Origin: Amblyornis subalaris
Taxonomy: Eukaryota; Chordata; Aves; Passeriformes; Ptilonorhynchidae
Length of the DNA: 64,000 nucleotides
Direction: 5' to 3'
NCBI GenBank assembly: GCA_018881555.1
Contig: JACAXG010000253.1
Span: 613,493-677,492, forward strand
Within the stretch, counting starts at the first letter, position 1, and each line of letters begins with the position of its first letter. The position numbers and the translations under genes are program-made. Below the pieces are notes generated by a model, which saw only the letters and a list, made by a program, of their open reading frames with translations, was not told the origin of the DNA and ran no database searches. Shown here one piece after another: positions 48,001-61,160 of this stretch.

Positions 48001-51000
48001 GGGTGAGATGATTTTTAGATTTCCTCAGGTCTCAGTCTCAGGCAAGGTCAGAACAGACTTTACAGTTCTGTTCAGATTTTGTGACTGTCGTATGATGGAG
48101 GGAAGGAGCTGGGCCTCTGTCCCTGACAAACACTGTGTTTGTAGCTCTGCTGTCCCTCAGCTGTAGCTGACGAGATGTGATTGTTCTATGTGTCCAAATG
48201 CACCCAGTGCTGTGAACCCTTGGGATGAAAAAGGCAGATGCAGGATGAAGCTGAGGTTGTGCTGCTCTCTCTGCAGGAAGCCTACATTGCTGACCTGGAT
48301 GCCAAGAGTGGGGCCAGCCTTAAGCTTACAATCCTGAACCCCAAAGGCAGGATCTGGACCATGGTGGCTGGTGGTGGTGCTTCAGTGGTGTACAGGTAAC
48401 AGCAGTGAGGTTTCCAGAGCAGGGGGGATTTATAGTGCTGGAAAATCATAATTGCTGCAGCCTCTGGAAAGCAGACTCTTCTAAAGCTGTTTTTCCCATG
48501 CTGTGACTGTTTGGGATCTCTTCAGAAGGAAGGTGCTGTGCAGATTTCTCACCATGCTATGGAACATAGTGTCCCCTAANGAATTTAATTCTGGGAGAGT
48601 TAGGTTTAGATACAGTTTCTTACAGATATACAGTTCCTTTCTGACTTAGAAAGATACAAGGTGGCTGGAGGCTGTTGAGGGTAATATTATTGTTGTAGTG
48701 GTCACTGAGTTTGTATATGGGCAGCGTGACAAGATTAATCGTGACTGGCACCAAGAGGAGAGCAGCTTTGTTTTCAGCAGACAGCACCATCCCTCTGTTA
48801 AGAGTCCCACTTCCCCAGGGATTTGAAATACTTTAAGACTTTTATAGTGACTCAAATAAAAACTAATCTCTTAAATAGCCTTTTTTTTTTTTTTTTTTTT
48901 TTTGTTACAGTGACACCATTTGTGACCTGGGGGGTGTGAATGAACTGGCAAACTATGGGGAATACTCAGGAGCCCCAAGCGAGCAGCAGACCTATGACTA
49001 TGCTAAGACCATCCTCTCCCTCATGACCCGAGAGAAGCACCCAGAAGGTGAGGGAGATGCTGCAATTCCAAAGCTGTGAAGCTGTGTGTGGCAGAAAAAC
49101 CTGGACAAATCTGGGTTGTTACTATGCTTAGCCCTCCCTGGCACTTTCGATGAACTGCTGCCTTCTAAGGGAATCAGGGATGGATTTCTGTCAGTTCTTG
49201 CTTCAGAGAGAGGACTTGTGGTATTCTATGGGGCCTGAGAGATCCTTATCAAACATGCTTGCTTAGTACAAAGCTCTTATCTTCCAGGCTTTACTAAACA
49301 CAACTGCTTTAGGGATTTTTTTTTTCTGCTAAATACAACTGGCTGCTCTGCAGCTTTGTTTCACTTTATGTTCTTAACTGCTTTGTGATCTTGAAGTACT
49401 CTGCTCTTAAAACAGTTTTATTTACGTGTGTTTCTTCCCTCAGGGAAGATCCTGATCATTGGAGGCAGCATTGCAAACTTCACCAATGTAGCAGCCACCT
49501 TTAAAGTAAGTGACCAGTCAGAAACATCAGTAAACACCCAGTTGTCACCCCGGGCCCTTCTTCCCAATTCCATGTTGGGCTGAGGCTGATAGTCCATGTC
49601 TTCCAGGAATTCCTGAGATGATGGGACAGGGTAAACGTCTGGCTGCCCCGGTGACCTGTCCCGTGTGTTTCTTTTTAGGGCATTGTGAGAGCAATTAAGG
49701 ATTACCAAGGCCCTCTGAAGGAGCATGAGGTGAGGATCTTTGTACGAAGAGGAGGCCCAAACTACCAGGAAGGGTTACGTGTCATGGGAGAAGTTGGTAA
49801 GGACCGAGCTTTTCTCGAAGTTTTGTTCTTGCATCTTGTTTCTTCCACTTGCTTTCTGCTGAGCTTTCTCGAGGTTAAATGCTTCACTTTGGCAGAGCTT
49901 TTCCCCCCAGGAGGCTGACTGCTCTTGTGTACATCCACAGGGAAGACCACGGGGATCCCTATCCATGTCTTTGGCACGGAGACCCACATGACTGCCATCG
50001 TGGGCATGGCGCTGGGCCAGCGGCCAATCCCCAACCAGCCACCCGCCGCAGCCCACACTGCCAACTTCCTCCTCAACGCCAGTGGCAGCCCCTCGGTGAG
50101 TTCCTTCCCCACCATGACAGGGGACATGGGTGAGGAGCCTCCTGAAGGCAGCTTCCCCTGTCCAGACAGGCTGGAAATGGATATTGGCCGCTGTTGTGTT
50201 TGTAGGAAGCTTTAGGAAAATGAATATGACTCTACCTGCGCAGTTTATCAGGAAAGGTCATCCCAACACCCACCTCACTTGTGTGGAAAACGTGGCCTCT
50301 CAAAGCTAACAATGTGGCTGTTGAACCTACTGGGTCATTTAGGAGTTTTCCCTCACTTGACTAAAACGGTCCTATCTGAAAATTCATTTTCTTTGGTTTT
50401 CTTTGTAGTAGACCAGTGTAGCCAAGGTGAGGCCATCTCCTCCTCTGTGCTCCAGGCCATACGTGGCACGCTGTCCCTCACTGACTTGGCTTCTGAATCT
50501 TTCAGACCCCAGCACCGAGCAGAACCGCGTCCTTCTCTGAGTCCAAACCAGATGGTATTGCTCCAGCTAAGAAGGCAAAACCAACAGCACCTCTTGGTAA
50601 GTCCAGCCCTGGGAGTGCTGGTGGCAATGCTCTGATGTTCCCAAAGGCAGGATGGGCATGAGACAAATGCTGTTTTTTCTGGATATAAAGGGAAGTAGTT
50701 TTGTGGTCCCTGCCTATCTTTGTCTTGAGCGTAGTTAAGTGGTTTAGCAGCTCACTTGTGCCATGAGCTCATACACACGGCAAGTCAGAGTTGCCCTGAT
50801 CTGGGATATTCAGGAACAGCACATCAAGAGGAAGTAGAGTGAGAGGGCTCCAGTCTGTTTGTTTTTTAACAAGAGCAAACCCAAAAGCCCCAAATGCAGT
50901 AGAGAGGAGGGCTGCTGCAGCCCCTGCCTGGGTGCCTGGCCGGTGGGCTGGCAGCAGCCAGCTCTGTCATACCGTTGCATGAGTGATTCTCTCTTCAACA

Positions 51001-54000
51001 GATTCAATCCCAGCCTCGAGACCTGGTTCAGGTAGGACCTGTGTGACCAGCTGAATGTGCCTGGCCTCGCTGGCAGCTGACTTTTTTAGTTCTTGGTTTT
51101 GTTGCTGTTTTTTCTCTCCAAAAGTTTGCTGTGTTGTCTGGTCCTTCCCTCCTGCCCAGCATATTTAGCTGTCACCATGTGAACTTCTCATCTGTTTTTT
51201 CAAGTGCAGATCACATATGCCTTTGCACAAATACTTCCTATTTCTGGGGGAGAGAGGGCCAGGTCTCAAACTTAATTTTTTTTCTTCCTTTCCCCCTGTA
51301 CAACCATCACAGAGTAGTACAGCCTGAGGCACATTGTAAAAAGCTCTGTTCCCTTTGCTTTCCAAAAGGGGCACACTACTTGTGCCCAATAACTGGCATC
51401 TTGTTTCAAAGGGAAACAAAGTAGCGCAAGGGCCCTGGTTATCAGGCCTGGAAAGTACAGAAAAGTCACAAATGAACTAAATGTTTCCTTATCAGTCCAG
51501 CAAATCATTAAAGCTTGTGCTCAGTGAAGTTACTTTATAGGGACTTTAAGACTCTATTGGGTTCTGTGCTGGGTGACAATAAACTGCTGAACTGAGGGCA
51601 AAGTGGAGCTTCAAGTTACATCCCTTATCATGAAGAGCAACAGTAGAAGGGGAACTCTTAAAATTATTGCTTGTGTGTTCTAAAACAAACAGCATTGCCT
51701 CTCTGGGCCTGCATTTTGGTGTTCTGGGAACACTCATGGTACCTCCTTGCAGGCACCTGGAAGATAAACAGAATTTTCAGGGTAAGCAGTTCCCTAAGGA
51801 CAAGTCACATTGCCGTGAATCTGAACTGTGAGTGTGTAGGGCTGGAGAGCAAGGACTGATTTCTTGTTGAAGCCAGAGGAACAATGTCCTGTTTAATCCC
51901 TAGTGCTGTTTACCTTTGATCCAAATCCAGAAAGAACTCAGCAGTAGCCCAAGCTGGCATTAGCAGGTGAATCAGCTCTGAGTTTTTACAAATTTTAAAA
52001 TTAATTCTGCCTGGAGTCAGAAGGAGGGACTCAATGTTGTGCTGTGACAAATGGTGTAAATAGACTTTAAGCCAACAGTCCATCTTCACTGGCTGAACTA
52101 TTGCCTTTCCTGTGACTTTGTCCCCTGAAGCCAAGTTTTGGGCCATATATAAATTCTTGGAGCCATCAAGTTTGTGCTGGATTCTAATCCATAATAAAAA
52201 AATTAAAACCTGAGTACACTGAGCTCCTTTACTTTCTTTGTCCCCTCCATTTCCTGCCTTTTTTTTTTAATTTCCTATCATTCTACTGTGGTGCCCTGGC
52301 CAACCTCCTGTGGTTAGCCCAGACTGTGGGCTACATGCAAATAAATAAATGAAATTCGAAATTCCCTCAGCTTTGCATAAGAAAACTGTGAGGAAGATGC
52401 AAGGCCCATGAGAAGCAAGACAGAGGCAGTTTTCACTTCTCTCCTTTCCTATTACAACTCTCCCCTGTGATTCACTTGCCCGTTAGTGAACCCCAAAACC
52501 TGGCTTTTGTGTTCAGAATCCAGGGAAGGGGTTGCTGCTTCATCTACAGTTTCTTCCTTAATTTGGACAGTGTGGCTATTTCATCCTGCAGTTCATCTCT
52601 TGGGTTCAATTTGGAGGGAGGGGAATACACTCATCCAGGAGTCTTTCAGCAGGCATTTGGCAAAGTTGCAGTTTGTGTCCTGCTCAGGTGTACAGTTTGA
52701 ACATGGTTTGGTTTTGTCCCACTCTCTGAGCAGGTAAAGCCACAACACTGTTCAGCTGCCACACCAAAGCGATCGTGTGGGGGATGCAAACCCGGGCTGT
52801 CCAAGGAATGCTGGACTTCGATTATGTTTGTTCCCGGGATGAACCATCAGTGGCTGCCATGGTTTATCCATTCACGTAAGTAGCCTGTGACTGCATCACT
52901 TTTCTATTTCCCTCCAACTCTTCTGTGACCTTCCTCCTCTCCCAGTCTCTGCAGTTCGTTAGTGGGGCTCTGCTCTGGTCTCCATCCCTGCTGTAACACC
53001 TTCTTCTCTGCTCCCTTCCACCCTTGGGTTGGCTTTGTAGGCTGCTTTGTTTCCTTCAAGCATTGATTTTGGGCTGCACTGTTGAAACAGCTTAATGTTC
53101 ACCACAGAACTGAAGTTCCACTTCATAAGCTTTTAAAAGATGTCCAAATTCTGTTCTTCACTCAGTGGGGAAGGCAGGTGTGACTACCTGGGCTTTCTTT
53201 CCAGTCCCCTGGCTGAGGAGAGGCAGGCAGGCTGTGTAAGGCTCCTTCCACTCATCTGCTGTTGGCTGTGTGCTTGTCTGAGACACCTTGATTTGTGCCT
53301 GCAACAGCAGGAATTACCCCTCTCAAATGTTATCTAGAATCATAGCAGCTCTGCTGACAGACTAAAGCAGGTATGTAGCCAAACAAAATTAAAAAAAAAT
53401 AAAATCTTGTTCATATTCTTTCCAATAGCAGCAGTGGTTATTTAGCAGGCAGGAAGCATGTGGATCCTTCAGTGAGATAGAGTTCCCTTGTGGTGTTCAT
53501 CTCTTTTACTCATCCCTACAGGGATGAGAGGGGCTATTGGGTGTGCATGAGCTGTTTTATTGTACCTCCTCAGTGTGGGGGGCTCACTGTGGGACAGGGC
53601 AAGTAGAGAGAAGCGAAACAGCAGTTGCTTCCAGTACAGTGAGGTGGGAGCCCAGAGCCAGGTGGGAGCCTTGGTTCATTCCTGTGGTATTTACAGACAT
53701 CCTGGAGAGCTGATGTCTAATCAACTTCTGTCCTGCAGAGAATTTTTCCTCTTGACAATTAAGACCTTGTACTGTTATTCTGCAGCTCTGATGGTAATTG
53801 CAGCTCTGTAATAACTTCTCAGCAAGTGCAAACCTTGGGGTACTGAGTGCAGGCACAGCCATGTCTGTAGGTGAGTGGCAGCCCCTGGCAGTGCTGCAGT
53901 TGATTAAGGAAGAAAAAGCAGTAGGGATTAAAGTTTAAAGCTACCTGTAATTATCTGATTCTGCTTGACCTTTCAGAGGAAGCCAGGCTGGCAAAACCTG

Positions 54001-57000
54001 GAATGTTCTGTCACGAATGTACTGGTGTGGGAACACAGCCAGTATCTACACATTTAAATGACTGCCCAGTCAAACTTCACTGCAGTTGCAGTTGGAGCAT
54101 GTGCTGTGTATGAAATACCGACAGTGAAACCTTCCCAAGGTGCTTCCCCTCCAGTGTCTGTGGGATGGGCAGAGGATTGGGAAGCTGACTGGCCCTCCCA
54201 TTGCAGTCCTGGCTGTTCACCACAGATACTGGTCTCCTGTCCCTCCAGTCCAGTGTTAGCGCCAGCCCAGTGACACAGCTTTGCACGCCCCTCATTCATT
54301 ACTCTTTCTGTGCCTCATTCTGTCTTCCAGCTTGGAGTAGAGTTAAGGCTCTGGTAACTTCACTGTGGGAGAGCTTATTCATCTTGCTGGATGCCTCTGT
54401 CCCCATTAGCCCGTCTCCTTCCATACGCTGCTCTGTCCTATTCTCTGAAGAACCTTCTGCTGTCATATGGTCCCTCCCCACACATGCTCACGTGCTCGTG
54501 AGTGTCTCAGTCAGTCTCGGGGTCTGAGAATGGGGTTTGTAAACTCCTCTGTCTGCATGCACTGTGTCCCTTTGCCTTTCCAACAGCCTTAGGGTCACGG
54601 CTTTTCCATCTTCTCTTCCACAGCGGTGACCACAGGCAGAAGTTCTACTGGGGCCACAAAGAAATCCTGATCCCAGTGTACAAGAACATGTCAGATGCCA
54701 TGAGGAAGCACCCAGAGGTGGATGTTCTCATCAACTTTGCGTCTCTGCGCTCTGCCTATGACAGCACTGTGGAAACCATGAATTATCCCCAGGTGAGCAC
54801 AGGAGTCAGAAGAAGCCCAAGAGAAGGAGGAAGACCTTGTAAGCAGGGTACTGGTGTTCCTAAGCCATGATGGCATTAGCGAATTGTCTTGGCCTTCCAA
54901 CTTGGCAGATAATCCCCAATTCTAACCCCTTATAGACTGTAAGGAGGATACTGGGGGTCTATGGTAAATCCTAATGTTGGACGTGCAGTTTGTTTAAGAC
55001 AAAATTGATGCTTCTTGGTTAGCAGTAACTACTTCAGGCTGATTAAAATATAGTGCTGCTCTGATATGCAAGGAGGAGGAAATTCCCTGACGAGAGCATT
55101 GAGACTGCTGTGAAGATTACAGCAGACTGCAGACCTGTGCACTGGGCCTTCCTGGATGAGAGTGCACAGTGACCTCCCCGTGGCCTGACAAAGGGCAGCT
55201 TCTGGGCATACCAATGGTTTTCTTCCTCTTGCTGCAGATCCGCACCATTGCCATTATTGCTGAAGGCATTCCAGAGGCCCTCACACGCAAACTGATCAAG
55301 GCAGCTGATAAAAAAGGAGTCACCATCATTGGGCCTGCAACTGTAAGTACTGACGGCCACCTTCTCCTGTCTTTCTTAACCTTCAGATCAACTTTCTCCG
55401 ATCAATGAAGTGTATCTTGCAATCTCCTTTGTGTTTACTCACAGGAAGTGCATGTTAGTCTCTCATGTTACGGTCTTTAGCATCCTCCCTTGTCTGTACA
55501 AATGCTGACAAGGCTGCCTTACACAAATGTTCCTCAGTTTCATGATTTTAAAGGGCTTTACACCTTTCTCTAATTCTCTTGTAGGTTGGTGGGATCAAGC
55601 CAGGTTGCTTTAAAATAGGCAACACAGGAGGCATGCTGGATAACATCTTGGCATCGAAGCTGTACCGTCCTGGCAGCGTGGCCTACGTGTCCCGGTCTGG
55701 AGGGATGTCCAATGAGCTCAACAACATCATCTCCCGAACCACCGACGGGGTCTATGAGGGGGTGGCCATTGGAGGAGACAGGTACGAGCTGGCACCTTCA
55801 GCGGACACTGGTTTTCAAGTTGGTCGACAGGAGAATTGTTGGTAATTTGGAGAAAGAAGGGCAGGTTGGGTGTTAATTTTTCTTTTAGAAAAGTGTATTA
55901 AATAAATTTCTACCATTTCCCCTGTATTGCACACAGATATCCTGGTTCAACTTTCATGGATCATGTCTTGCGTTATCAGGATACTCCAGGAGTGAAGATG
56001 ATTGTAGTGCTGGGAGAGGTGAGTGAGACCACTTCACTATCTGAGAAATACCTGTGTTTGGTTTTGTTTTCAGAGCATCTGACCTGGCTGCAAGGATGCT
56101 AAATAGCAGCTACTGCTACTGTTCTTGAATATTTCGAATCTTATTTCTTGCTGCTTTTGTCAAAAGAAATTGAATGTATTCTACAGGCAAGCATAGTCTT
56201 CCCTACTTAAAAAAAGAAAAATCAGGAGTTTTTGTTCTGAAACTTGGGCCATTATTCAGTGAAAAAGAGGAAAAAGCCCAATGATGCCTCTGTGTGTGTC
56301 GGAGCTGGTTTTATCAAAAGTGCAGCTTGGAACCATCTCTCTCTCCCTGCAGATTGGAGGCACAGAAGAGTACAAGATCTGCAGGGGCATTAAGGAAGGC
56401 CGGATCACCAAGCCAGTGGTGTGCTGGTGCATTGGTACCTGTGCCACCATGTTCTCCTCAGAGGTATGTGCAAAAATGGGGGCAAATGCGTAAAGTAAGG
56501 AGATACCCACAACAGGAAGAAGAACGCAACTTCACTCACTGTGCCTAAACCTTCCAGAATTGGCAGTAGTAACTTTAATGTGCAAAAGTTCATAAATATA
56601 AATGGTAAAGATATCTTGTGCTTCTATAGTCTGTCACAGGAAATTTCCAGGGGATTCTGCTTCCCTGTGAAGGGAGCCCAAAGATTGCNGGGAACACAAC
56701 AAATTCCCATAGCCACCTGCTTCGGGAGTGGCAGTGGAAAAGATCTATGTTAAGCAGCTCTGGAGTGGAGCAATTTAGGGAGGCAGAATGTGAANGGATG
56801 AGCCTGCACTGATTCCAGATCAGAACATCCCTGTGATTGCCCTGCTGGCTCGGGCTGCTGCCAGGAGTTCTGGTAGCCCAGAGGAGGCAGATGTGCAGCC
56901 ACTGGTGTTCCAAGTCAAGGCTTTATTCTTATTCTGTACACTCTCTGCAGGTAACAGCCTGTATTCTTTGCTCCTCTCTCTTCTCCTGTGTGTAGGTGCA

Positions 57001-60000
57001 GTTTGGCCATGCAGGAGCTTGTGCCAACCAGGCCTCTGAAACTGCTGTAGCAAAGAACCAAGCCTTGAAGGAAGCTGGAGTGTTTGTTCCCCGGAGTTTC
57101 GATGAGCTGGGAGAGGTCATTCAGTAAGTCACACTCACAGGGCACCTTCAGCAGGGGACAAAAGCTGTTAGAGCACTGTTATTGGCCTGATAGGGAATAT
57201 ATTTCTGCTTAAGGAAAGCAGCTTCTACTCATTGTGGAGTTTTAAGGTCTAGGTTAGATCACCTCACTTGGATCCCTTAGAAGGACCAAAGTTACTGAAT
57301 GGATTCTCTCCCTAGGTCTGTGTACCAGGATCTCGTGGCCAAAAAAGTGATTGAACCAGCTGAGGAAGTGCCTCCTCCAACTGTGCCAATGGATTACTCC
57401 TGGGCAAGGGTGAGCTGTGCTGGTTTACCTGCTTTTGGGTTCCTTGGAACCAGACAGGGCATTTGCTGGGATTCTGGATGCCACATTGGGGTTATACCCT
57501 ATGCTTTATCGTGTCACTCATGAGCTCCTGGCTGTGCTGGTTCTAGGCTGTGGAAGCTGCTCTGAGGGCAAGCCTGAGGTGTTGCTGTTTGCCTACTGTG
57601 CCCTGTGCTGCCCTTTGTTGCTGGTGTGGGTTGTTCACCATCCCATCTTTACACTGCAATTGCAGGAGCTGGGACTGATTCGCAAACCGGCTTCCTTCAT
57701 GACCAGCATCTGTGACGAGCGAGGGCAGGAGCTGATCTATGCTGGGATGCCCATCACCGAGGTCTTCAAAGAGGAGATGGGAATTGGAGGGGTCCTGGGC
57801 CTGCTCTGGTTTCAGAGGAGGTGAGGCAGCTCTTGTGAAAGCTCACAGATTCTTTGGTTTGGAGTTTTTCTTGTTTATTAACAGACTTTTAAGCAAAAAA
57901 AGTAACTCCAGGATTCCTTTGTGAAGGTAGATTCACTGGAATGCCATCTCTGTATTCCCTCCATGACACCACATCAGCATTTTGGGCTGCATGCAGTATG
58001 TTTTAGTCTCAGGATGAAGTTTTCCATGAGCCTTGTGGTGCACTGAGGAAATTTCTGTATTCTAGGCCTGATTCACACTCTCTGACTACTTGTGTCACCT
58101 CAACTCTGGAGAGACTGGGGACTTTACAACATTTGCATTTGTATTCTGTCCCTGACTGACATGGTGTCTGTGCCCAGGTTACCCAGGTATGCCTGTCAGT
58201 TCATGGAGATGTGCCTGATGGTGACAGCAGACCACGGGCCAGCCGTGTCGGGAGCCCACAACACCATCGTCTGTGCCAGGGCTGGCAAAGATCTGGTCTC
58301 AAGCCTCACTTCAGGCCTTCTTACTATTGTGAGTACCTGATATCCAGGAGGTTTAGCTTTATTACTCATTACTCTTCTAGGTTTTATTACTCTTAATTTA
58401 AGATTTAGATTGGCTGCAGAGTCACAGGTTCGTGGTGTCTGTCTACTCACACTTTGAATTTCAACTCTTAATAGTTCAGTGCTCTGTGTTTCAAATCTGG
58501 TTCATTTTTCCAGTAAGCCAGACCAGTTTGATGTCTCTTTTGAGTCCAGAAATATTGTGTAGCAGCCAACTTGCCGTTAGTGTTGTCCCTGTTTGGTTGC
58601 CTGGTCTCTGACAAGTAAAAATGTTACAGACTTTGGATTGCGTTTTCACCCACGTTGCCTCTAGCAGAGATGCACTGGCTCCAAACTGGCACTTGTGTGA
58701 GAGATAATAAGCAGATGCTTTCTCTAAGGTGCCTACCCAACTCTCTGAATGCCACAGAGACCAGGATAGTGGATGAGGTAGATAATCTCGGTTTTGTATC
58801 TTAACTGTGAAGTCCTTTGCTTAATTCCCTTTGTGTCCTGCACCCAGGGTGACCGGTTTGGGGGAGCACTGGATGCCGCAGCCAAAATGTTCAGCAAAGC
58901 TTTTGACAGTGGGATTATCCCCATGGAGTTTGTGAATAAGATGAAGAAAGAAGGGAAGCTGATCATGGGCATTGGACATCGAGTTAAATCAGTAAGAAAA
59001 CTGCATTAGGACAAATTGGAGAGATTTTTAGGGAAGGGTGGGGGAGAGCAAAAACAAAGGAAAGAAAATTGGCAAGTTTCAAATGCAGCTGTTGACCAAA
59101 TTCTCCCAAATCTACTAAGAGTATCTGTGTAAGAGGCAACATCAGTGACTATAACATGCTCTGAACTTGCAGATAAACAACCCCGACATGAGAGTTCAGA
59201 TTCTCAAGGACTACGTGAAGCAGCACTTCCCAGCCACTCTGCTGCTGGACTACGCGCTTGAAGTAGAAAAAATCACAACTTCCAAGGTGAAAGGCGCCAG
59301 TATTGAACTGCTCTGGGCACTGGTTCTCACGGGAGGGAAAGTGACTGGGGCTCAGCTGTAATTTAAGTGCAGTGCTTTGTAAATTGTTGCTGGGGATTGT
59401 GTCTGTGGTAGAGTTGAGGCGAAGTACAGCTGCAGTTTGGAAAGGCTGAAGGCGTTTGGCTACCAGGAAAATGCTGAACAAGCTAAATCATTATCTGTGT
59501 GGTCACTGTCCACACTGGCACTGCCAGGTGTAAATCTGGGGCTGTTGGCACATGCACTGGCCCATGACAGGGAACCTCTGGGGTTTGACCCAAATGGCCT
59601 CTTGTTCAGGGCTGGTTTTCCAGCATTCCCATTGTGTGGCTCTTGCTCAGGCTGCTGAGCAGCCTCTCCATCACTGGGCTGGTGTGTCTCCAGCTACGGG
59701 CAGCCCTCAAATCACCCATGGTGTGGAAGGTGCCAGGTGAACACCATTTGCACCGTTGACACCTTTATTGGGTGTGTTTTATTTCCTGCAGAAACCAAAC
59801 CTTATCCTGAATGTAGATGGCGTTATTGGAGTGGCCTTTGTTGACATGCTCAGGAATTGTGGTTCTTTCACACGGTGAGTAGGAAGGAGGCTGTTCTTGG
59901 ATCATGGTCCTATGAAGTGGTAGAAGCTGCACTGATAGCTCCTGAGGGGCAGAATTCCAGGGCATGGGGAAGGAAACATAGCCTGCCCTGGCCTTGGGGG

Positions 60001-60439
60001 CAGAAAGCTGTCACGTGAATTCGTGTGGCTTCTGGCACTAGAGCAGGCTCCCAGCCTGTCTGAGATTGATTCCTTAAATAGATCATTACCAGGAACCATT
60101 TATTTTTTTTCCTTTTGCAGGGAAGAAGCAGATGAATATATTGATATAGGAGCTCTCAATGGCATCTTTGTACTGGGCAGGAGTATGGGATTCATTGGTG
60201 AGTTTGCCACATCGTTCCTGCCCCGCTGTGGGAACACCAGACAAACCCAAAACTCGGGGCAACTCAGTGCACTCCAGAACTCTTTCAAGGCAAAGACTAA
60301 GAGGAGGGAGGGGAATTTTGTAACATAAATCATTCCCATTTCAGGACACTACCTGGACCAGAAGAGATTGAAGCAAGGTCTGTACCGTCACCCATGGGAT
60401 GATATATCCTATGTCCTACCAGAACACATGACCATGTGA
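42068..60439 (+). CDS. ACLY: ATP-citrate synthase (ATP-citrate lyase)
   Basis: Cytosolic homotetramer that converts citrate, CoA and ATP to acetyl-CoA, oxaloacetate, ADP and phosphate, feeding lipid synthesis and histone acetylation. The 28 coding exons are 42068-42226, 43680-43802, 44805-44867, 45151-45341, 46275-46354, 46803-46933, 48277-48395, 48911-49047, 49444-49505, 49679-49796, 49941-50095, 50506-50596, 51002-51031, 52734-52875, 54624-54792, 55238-55342, 55585-55781, 55937-56018, 56353-56463, 56996-57123, 57316-57409, 57666-57820, 58178-58328, 58848-58991, 59173-59286, 59792-59874, 60121-60197, 60345-60439 (TGA). They sum to 1101 residues, the human length. Order: ATP-grasp/CoA-synthetase-like N-terminal half, phosphorylated linker (about 440-490), CoA-ligase part with phospho-His760, and citrate-synthase-like C-terminus with His900, His975 and Asp1026. 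One intron is GC-AG. Codon 54 starts with an N. Confidence 0.98.
42445..42568. repeat. 31-bp minisatellite, four copies, in ACLY intron 2
   Basis: The unit begins gttgctcataactgcacag and continues aaggtacaagag. Four head-to-tail copies start at 42445, 42476, 42507 and 42538 and look identical, which implies recent expansion or ongoing homogenisation. Confidence 0.95.
46934..48276 (+). other. ACLY: ACLY intron with a GC donor (GC-AG)
   Basis: The exon ends CCT GAG and is followed by gcaagt. The next exon starts after ctctctgcag with GAA GCC TAC. Joining them gives [14 protein letters not shown], the conserved ACLY sequence, with phase intact. No GT nearby keeps frame and sequence. The flank AG|GCAAGT is the strong consensus typical of true GC donors. 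Confidence 0.9.
48881..48903 (+). repeat. ACLY: 23-T homopolymer acting as polypyrimidine tract
   Basis: An unbroken run of 23 T ends 7 bases before the exon at 48911 (tttgttacag|TGAC). It is the polypyrimidine tract of this acceptor. Its length is probably variable between individuals and error-prone in sequencing. Confidence 0.9.
50506..50596 (+). CDS. ACLY: ACLY phospho-regulatory exon
   Basis: The exon encodes residues 447-476 and opens [13 protein letters not shown]. Thr447, Ser451 and Ser455 fall at the numbers known from mammals: Ser455 is the insulin/AKT and PKA site, Thr447 and Ser451 are GSK3 sites. The basophilic RTAS motif is intact, so this control is likely conserved. Confidence 0.93.
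51002..51031 (+). CDS. ACLY: ACLY 30-nt cassette exon
   Basis: This small exon has standard borders (cttcaacag and gtagga). It encodes about ten residues ([10 protein letters not shown]) directly after the phospho-linker. Its length is a multiple of three, and skipping it rejoins the same phase (Gly487 codon). The human short ACLY isoform lacks the equivalent ten residues, so alternative splicing is expected here too. Confidence 0.88.
56996..57123 (+). CDS. ACLY: ACLY exon with the phospho-histidine
   Basis: The exon opens [12 protein letters not shown]. The His is residue 760 by exon count, exactly the mammalian active-site histidine that carries phosphate during citryl-phosphate formation. 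The glycine-rich surroundings are unchanged. Confidence 0.95.
58178..59874 (+). CDS. ACLY: ACLY citrate-synthase-homology exons
   Basis: Four exons (58178-58328, 58848-58991, 59173-59286, 59792-59874) carry [14 protein letters not shown] with His900, GIGHRVKS with His975, and [16 protein letters not shown] with Asp1026. These three residues form the citryl-CoA-cleaving site known from the structure of human ACLY. All three are present. Confidence 0.94.
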
Positions 60440-61160
60440 GAAGCTGGCGTTGCCTTGGAATGCACCAGGACAGAAGTCTGTCCAGGGGACAGCCACGGTG
60501 GGACTGTGATGTATAAAGGCCATTAATGGGACAGAGATGTCGAGCTGCCTGGTCAAACTGTGCAAAGCAACTGTTTTATAAGGATAGAAACTTAATCTAA
60601 TAAAACCAAAACTTGTGCTATTCCCTCTGTTACCTGCTGCATTTAATACTGTCTCTCACCCTTTTATTTTTTCTATTCTCATTTAATTTTGTTCCAGAAG
60701 AGATTTAGGGTTTGGGGGGTAGTGTTTGACCCGTAGGCACAGCCTTACTGAACATAACTCTGGTAACAAGCTGTACTTTTCCCATGAGGGGAACATGCCC
60801 ATCATTCCCATAAGCCATGATTTTTTGGATTTTTTTGTTGTTGGTTGTTTTTCAGTTTGTTTACTGTGTTCTTATCCTTGGTCTGACTACCTGAATCCTG
60901 GGACCACTGCTGATGTATAACCAATGTTACTCAAGCTGGTGTAGTAATTTAAAGTGTAAAGTTGTAACATACTGCTGTGAAAACTGTGAAATCCCTGTAC
61001 TCTGGTGTCTGTATTTATGCAAACAGCCTCTCCTTTCCTCTGACTGCTGCTCTGTGCACTGTCACTCATGTTCTCTGCAGCTGCAAAAATATCTCAGTAA
61101 TAATTTCAGCGTCCTTGTCTGTGTATTGTAACCAAACTCAAATAAATACACATTACTACT
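60440..61160 (+). terminator. ACLY: ACLY 3' UTR with two poly(A) signals
   Basis: A proximal AATAAA lies at 60599-60604, giving a 3' UTR of about 180 nt. A distal AATAAA at 61141-61146, after a T-rich region, would give about 720 nt. Use of one or both cannot be judged from sequence. Confidence 0.7.
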
